Source: an uncultured Atopobium sp. (GTDB taxonomy: Bacteria; Actinomycetota; Coriobacteriia; Coriobacteriales; Atopobiaceae). Taken from it: a DNA stretch of 27,294 nt. The stretch is from NCBI GenBank assembly GCA_916720015.1, contig CAKAPZ010000003.1, positions 1 to 27,294 on the forward strand, written 5' to 3'. The notes beneath the pieces were generated by a model that had not been told where the DNA came from, ran no database searches, and saw only the letters and a program-made list of their open reading frames with translations. The position numbers were made by a program, and so were the translations under genes. Of this stretch, positions 23,866 through 27,294 are shown one piece after another. Position 1 is the first letter of the stretch, and each line of letters starts with the position of its first letter.

Positions 23866-24273
23866 TTACTTCTTTTTAATAAAACTCTCTTTAATAAGGC
23901 GAGGAAGCTGTGGAATTGCCATGAGTCCATGCTTAAAGACAAACCAGAAGTTTGGAGAACGTACGAGTTTCTCCTCCCCTATATAGGCGCGAATTGCCCT
24001 TAGTGTTGCCTTGTTGTCCCGCGTAGAAAACGAGTAGTTACCATTGCTTTTAGTAAAGATAGCAAAGCGAGAAATGCTTTTGGTGCGTCCCATAACTGAG
24101 GCAGCCACATGATCTATCTGATCCCAGGGAATCTGAATGTAATCTTCGGGATTTTTTTGGTTGTAGAACTCAAAGGCCTTGTTGCCAATAAGGATATCGC
24201 CATACGTAGCTAGCCCATGAAATGACGTTGCCTTTGCGGTGAAGTCAACCGTACTGTTTTGAGACTGAGCCAT
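23866..24273 (-). CDS. manO: DUF956 family protein, ManO-like
   Basis: This 135-aa protein fits the DUF956 family found just after mannose-class PTS operons, mainly in lactic acid bacteria, where it is called ManO. Visible blocks are SFHGLATYGDILIGNKAFEF (17-36), DYIQIPWDQIDHVAASVMG and the SRFAIFTKSNGNYSFSTRD segment, with a basic C-terminus. No membrane segment or DNA-binding motif is obvious. A regulatory role in the PTS operon has been proposed for the family but is not shown by the sequence. The ATG at 24271-24273 has AAAGGA 4 nt upstream. A strong terminator hairpin (24285-24320) separates it from manZ. Confidence 0.82.
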   Translation of the reverse strand: MAQSQNSTVDFTAKATSFHGLATYGDILIGNKAFEFYNQKNPEDYIQIPWDQIDHVAASVMGRTKSISRFAIFTKSNGNYSFSTRDNKATLRAIRAYIGEEKLVRSPNFWFVFKHGLMAIPQLPRLIKESFIKKK

Positions 24274-24284
24274 ACAATCCTTTC

Positions 24285-24320
24285 AAAAAATGGGTCGCAC
24301 CCATTATAGAGCGCGACCCA
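24285..24320 (-). terminator. Terminator between manZ and the DUF956 gene, with TATAAT in its loop
   Basis: Perfect 8-bp GC-rich arms TGGGTCGC (24320-24313) and GCGACCCA (24298-24291) enclose a 14-nt loop, followed by TTTTTT (24290-24285). The SD of the DUF956 gene begins 2-3 nt later. The loop holds a perfect -10 hexamer TATAAT (24308-24303), though no good -35 lies 16-18 bp upstream. The element probably lowers read-through from manXYZ. Confidence 0.75.
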
Positions 24321-24360
24321 TATTCGTGCGACTTTAAGTACTAGAGCGTACGCTTACTCA

Positions 24361-25278
24361 TTACATAAAGCCAAGGAGTCGACCAATAATACCAACGGCA
24401 AAGAGAGCCAGGATGATAGCAATTGGAGAGACCTTCTTCTTAAGCAGTGAGCAGCAGAGCAGTGTCAGACCAACAGCTGCCAGTCCAGGAACAAGGGAAT
24501 CAAGGTTGGACTGAAGTGTGGTTACCTTCACTGGATCAAGACCGTTTGGTCCAAGTGCAGCGTAAAGCTTTAATGCCTGGTGCATTCCCTCTACTCCTGA
24601 AGGAATGCTTGTCCAATCAATGTAGGCACCTGCCTGCTGAGGAATGGTAGAAACAACTGGGGTAAATGAAATTGAAACCCAGCGCTGTACCAGGGCGCCA
24701 ATGATAAACATACCAAGAATAGAAGCACCCTCGGTAATCTTGCCCAGCATGCCGCCAGAAAGATCGGAAGAGATTGAGGCACCTGCCTTGTAGCCAAACT
24801 CCTGGGTGTACCACAGGAAGGAAAGGCGGATGACGTTCCACAGAACAAAGAAGAGAATAGGGCCAAGTGCAGAACCACCAGCGGCAATAGTTGCGCCGAG
24901 TGCTCCAAGAATTGGACGGACAGTAAACCAGAAGACTGGGTCACCAACACCGGCCAGAGGGCCCATCATGCCTACCTTAACGCCCTGAATTGCAACATCG
25001 TCAATAGGCTCACCGTTAGCACGTCCCTCTTCCAGTGCAAGGGTAACGCCCATGACTGGTGCAGAAACATAAGGGTGAGTGTTGTAGAACTCAAGGTGGC
25101 GCTTAAGAGCTGCTACCTGATCTTCTTTGTTTGGATAAAGCTTTTTGATGGCTGGAATCATTGAGAATGCCCAACCACCGTTCTGCATACGCTCGTAGTT
25201 CCAAGAACCCTGAAGGAACTGATGACGAAGAGCAACAGACATGCGGTCTTTCTTAGAAAGCTGAATCTTATTCTCCAT
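24361..25278 (-). CDS. manZ: Mannose-family PTS, IID component
   Basis: IID is one of the two membrane components forming the sugar channel of the mannose-class phosphotransferase system. From the ATG at 25276-25278 it has 305 aa. The N-terminal soluble part shows ALRHQFLQGSWNYERMQNGGWAFSMIPAI and HLEFYNTHPY. The VKVGMMGPLAGVGDPVFW motif follows, then hydrophobic segments and a final membrane segment near the C-terminus (IAIILALFAVGIIGRLLG). AAGGAG lies 10 nt before this ATG; an in-frame GTG 9 nt upstream is too close to that SD. Sugar specificity (mannose, glucose, fructose, GlcNAc or other) cannot be read from the sequence. Confidence 0.95.
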   Translation of the reverse strand: MENKIQLSKKDRMSVALRHQFLQGSWNYERMQNGGWAFSMIPAIKKLYPNKEDQVAALKRHLEFYNTHPYVSAPVMGVTLALEEGRANGEPIDDVAIQGVKVGMMGPLAGVGDPVFWFTVRPILGALGATIAAGGSALGPILFFVLWNVIRLSFLWYTQEFGYKAGASISSDLSGGMLGKITEGASILGMFIIGALVQRWVSISFTPVVSTIPQQAGAYIDWTSIPSGVEGMHQALKLYAALGPNGLDPVKVTTLQSNLDSLVPGLAAVGLTLLCCSLLKKKVSPIAIILALFAVGIIGRLLGFM

Positions 25279-25299
25279 TAGTTTCACGCTCCTTCAGAA

Positions 25300-26115
25300 T
25301 TAGTAGTTGTCAATAATATCGCCGAGCGGATCACCAGATCCGCCACCTGCGCCGCCACCCTGCTTAGCAAGGTCTTTAAGACCAATGTAGAGAATAGCAA
25401 GGCAAACACCAATAACACCAAGAGCAATAAGAGTGAGCTGGTTAATAGCAGCAAAGACAAAGCCAAGAGCAAAGAACGGCCAAACCTCACGAGTAGCCAT
25501 CATGTTAATGACCATTGCGTAACCAACAGCAGCAACCATGCCGCCGCCAACTGCCATACCGCCAGTGAGCCACTTAGGCATTGCGTTTAGAGCATCAGTG
25601 ACAATAGCTGGGTCAATGAAGCAAAGAGCAGCTGCAGGAACAGCAATACGTGCGCCCTGCATGAGGATAGCTACAATGTGCCAACGCTCGATTGCAGCAA
25701 AATCGCCCTTCTCGGCAGCTGCGTCCATTGCGTGGACAATACCAGTTGCAATAGTACGAGCAATCATGGTGAGGAACAGGCCTGCTACGGACAAAGGAAT
25801 TGCAAGTGCAATAGAGGTGTTAATAGCAGCGGTGGTGTCAGTGTCTCCGCCGTTAAGTGCCAAAACCATAATGATTGCAGATGCGACAGATGCCAAAGCT
25901 GCGTCTGGTGCAACTGCAGCTCCGATGTTTGCCCAACCAAGAGCAATCATCTGAAGAGAACCGCCGAGGATAATTCCCTCAGCAGGGTGACCAGTCACAA
26001 GGCCAATCAGTGAGCAAGCAACCAGGGGCTGGTGGAACTCCCACTGGTCAAGAATACCTTCCATGCCAGCGAGAAGAGCAACAATTACGACAAGCAGTAT
26101 TGTGATAGGTGTCAT
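25300..26115 (-). CDS. manY: Mannose-family PTS, IIC component
   Basis: IIC is the multi-spanning membrane partner of IID. At 271 aa it has about six to seven hydrophobic segments. Family blocks are ITILLVVIVALLAGMEGILDQWEFHQPLVACSL-like N-terminus, TGHPAEGIILGGSLQMIALGW and ANIGAAVAPDAALASV. The C-terminus has a short Gly-rich stretch (KQGGGAGGGSGDPLGD). The ATG at 26113-26115 has the strong SD AAGGAGG. It follows manX by 16 bp and precedes manZ by 21 bp, so the three are surely co-transcribed. Confidence 0.95.
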   Translation of the reverse strand: MTPITILLVVIVALLAGMEGILDQWEFHQPLVACSLIGLVTGHPAEGIILGGSLQMIALGWANIGAAVAPDAALASVASAIIMVLALNGGDTDTTAAINTSIALAIPLSVAGLFLTMIARTIATGIVHAMDAAAEKGDFAAIERWHIVAILMQGARIAVPAAALCFIDPAIVTDALNAMPKWLTGGMAVGGGMVAAVGYAMVINMMATREVWPFFALGFVFAAINQLTLIALGVIGVCLAILYIGLKDLAKQGGGAGGGSGDPLGDIIDNY

Positions 26116-26131
26116 TTCTACCTCCTTCTAG

Positions 26132-27133
26132 TTACTTACGGGCGCCAAGCTCAGACTTAGCTTTTTTAAGCATTGCCTCAAAGTTCTCTGCGCTGTCTGC
26201 AGGAACCTTACGAACATCAAACGTTGTACCGCACTCGCGGATAGCTTCAAGAGTCTTTACATCGTCCTCATCCATAGCAACTGCGTTGGTAACAACAACT
26301 TTGCCAACAGAATGAGCCATAGAACCAAGGTTTGCTTCCTTGATTTCTACGCCACCCTCAATAGCACGAAGCATATCTTGAGGAGTCTCAAACAGAAGCA
26401 TTGCCTTGGTATTGCCAAAACGAGTGTCGTGAGCAATCTCAATAATCTTCTTAATAGGAACAACGTGGACATGTACTCCTGGAGGAGCTGCCTGAATAAT
26501 CATGGTCTTGCGGAGCTCATCTTGAGCAACACCGTCAGAGCAGACAATAATGCGATCTGGCTTGGTCATCTTTGTCCACGTAGTTGCAACCTGACCATGC
26601 AGAAGACGGGTATCAATACGAGCAAGAACAATCTTAAGCTTGCCATCACCAATAACAGTACCCGCAGGAATTGCACCCTGAGGTGCTGCTGGAGCAGCAG
26701 GAACATCAGTAGGTGTTGCCTCTTGTGGCTCAAGCTCTTCTGGCTTAATCTTGACGCCCATACGAGCTTCAGAGTAAATCTCTTTTGCTACCTCAGCCGC
26801 AGTATCTACGCCAAGACGAGAGCCATAAGCTGCAATAAGCATTGGGAGGTTAAGGCCAGTAACAGCAACCCAATCCTCTTTACCCTCTTCCTCAAGAACG
26901 CGAGAAATCTGGTTAAAGGGGGTGCCACCCCATAGGTCAACCAAGAACAAGACATGCTCTTGATCTTCAAGCGTGGCAATTGCGTCGAGAATCTTCTGAT
27001 GCAGGTCATCTGGGCCCATATCAGGAGTAAGCGTTACAGCTACAACGCCTTCCTGTGGTCCAAAAATCATGCCGCCAGAATCTTTGATGCCCTCGGCAAA
27101 TTTGCCATGGCTGGCTAGAACGATACTAACCAC
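26132..27133 (-). CDS. manX: Mannose-family PTS, fused IIAB component
   Basis: This cytoplasmic protein passes phosphate from HPr to the incoming sugar. The 333-aa protein has a IIA domain (about 1-130) with the phosphorylated His in LASHGKFAEGI (H9) and LVDLWGGTPFN. An Ala/Pro-rich hinge (about 134-160) leads to the IIB domain (about 165-333), with its His in ARIDTRLLHGQVATTW (H179). The domain order and fusion are those of E. coli ManX. The start is GTG at 27131-27133 with a strong AAGGAGG SD. It is the first visible gene of the PTS operon. Regulators such as LevR or ManR are not in the window. Confidence 0.96.
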   Translation of the reverse strand: MVSIVLASHGKFAEGIKDSGGMIFGPQEGVVAVTLTPDMGPDDLHQKILDAIATLEDQEHVLFLVDLWGGTPFNQISRVLEEEGKEDWVAVTGLNLPMLIAAYGSRLGVDTAAEVAKEIYSEARMGVKIKPEELEPQEATPTDVPAAPAAPQGAIPAGTVIGDGKLKIVLARIDTRLLHGQVATTWTKMTKPDRIIVCSDGVAQDELRKTMIIQAAPPGVHVHVVPIKKIIEIAHDTRFGNTKAMLLFETPQDMLRAIEGGVEIKEANLGSMAHSVGKVVVTNAVAMDEDDVKTLEAIRECGTTFDVRKVPADSAENFEAMLKKAKSELGARK

Positions 27134-27294
27134 TTCTACCTCCTTCTTTTCTACCTAATAAAACAAATGAAACTGTAAACATAACAATGAAAATAACATT
27201 TACTTTTCTGATTTTATTACATATATCTGAAGCGTGTCTTCACTAACCTAACTCTTTTTAGATTTTTTAGGTTGTATAAGCCAATTTTAGGGCG
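27134..27294 (-). promoter_or_regulatory. AT-rich man-operon leader and control region
   Basis: No gene is visible in these 161 bp. On the minus strand AACCTAA and TTAGGTT (27273-27267 and 27251-27245) form a 7-bp inverted repeat with a 15-bp spacer. A -10-like TAATAA lies at 27219-27214 without a clear -35. Closer to manX, TGTTAT occurs twice 12 bp apart near 27180-27200. The region probably carries the operon promoter and operator. I found neither a convincing catabolite-response (cre) match nor a sigma-54 (-24/-12) element. Confidence 0.4.

Noticed and set aside
27134..27294. Sigma-54 (-24/-12) promoter for the man operon, as in some Firmicutes
   Set aside because: The only TGGC is followed by no TTGC at the right distance, and no LevR-type activator is visible.
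1..27294. CRISPR arrays, insertion sequences, tRNA or rRNA genes, prophage or defence genes
   Set aside because: No regularly spaced repeats, transposase motifs, tRNA-like cloverleaf or rRNA sequence was noticed, and nearly all DNA is taken up by housekeeping genes.

Overview
The window looks like chromosomal DNA from a moderate-GC actinobacterium of the class Coriobacteriia, most likely the Atopobium/Lancefieldella/Olsenella group. This is inferred from gene order and protein character; no rRNA gene is present to confirm it. In favour are a division cluster without ftsA (as in Actinobacteriota), next to Firmicutes-like neighbours (xseB-tlyA, an Asp23 gene with nusB, and a mannose-family PTS with a ManO-like DUF956 gene). 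All 26 genes lie on the minus strand, so transcription runs from high to low coordinates. I see no mobile element, CRISPR array, tRNA or rRNA.

Read in the direction of transcription: (1) 27294-23866 holds manX-manY-manZ, a mannose-family PTS sugar transporter, then a strong terminator hairpin and a DUF956/ManO-like gene. (2) 23729-21058 holds efp, a weak terminator-like hairpin, then asp23-nusB-xseB-tlyA packed with 2-bp gaps or 1-nt overlaps. (3) 20940-18440 holds nadK and recN. (4) 18305-15720 holds pyrG and xerD, closed by an intrinsic terminator at 15510-15541. (5) 15431-1473 is the dcw (division and cell wall) cluster: mraZ, rsmH, ftsL-like, ftsI, murF, mraY, murD, ftsW, murG, murC, murB, ftsQ. 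Gaps are at most 81 bp and several stop/start codons overlap. (6) A 247-bp gap with a structured region and a candidate promoter precedes ftsZ. The 5' end of a pgeF/ylmD-like gene starts 2 bp after ftsZ and runs off the window.

Working together, MurB, MurC, MurD and MurF build UDP-MurNAc-pentapeptide. MraY and MurG make lipid II. FtsW and FtsI polymerise and crosslink it at the septum, with FtsQ, FtsL and the FtsZ ring. MraZ probably controls the cluster through four GTGT boxes spaced exactly 10 bp apart upstream of its own gene. murE, normally between ftsI and murF, is absent here.

The window is mostly conserved housekeeping and I found no clear new multi-gene system. The most interesting signals are at DNA and RNA level: the MraZ operator; hairpins that abut or contain the ribosome-binding site of the next gene (pyrG, asp23, the DUF956 gene); a perfect TATAAT in the loop of the manZ/DUF956 terminator; and GGCGAGAAG, a 9-mer found 11 times on both strands and in several reading frames. 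Eight genes start with GTG and one (nusB) with TTG, judged from Shine-Dalgarno (SD) placement.
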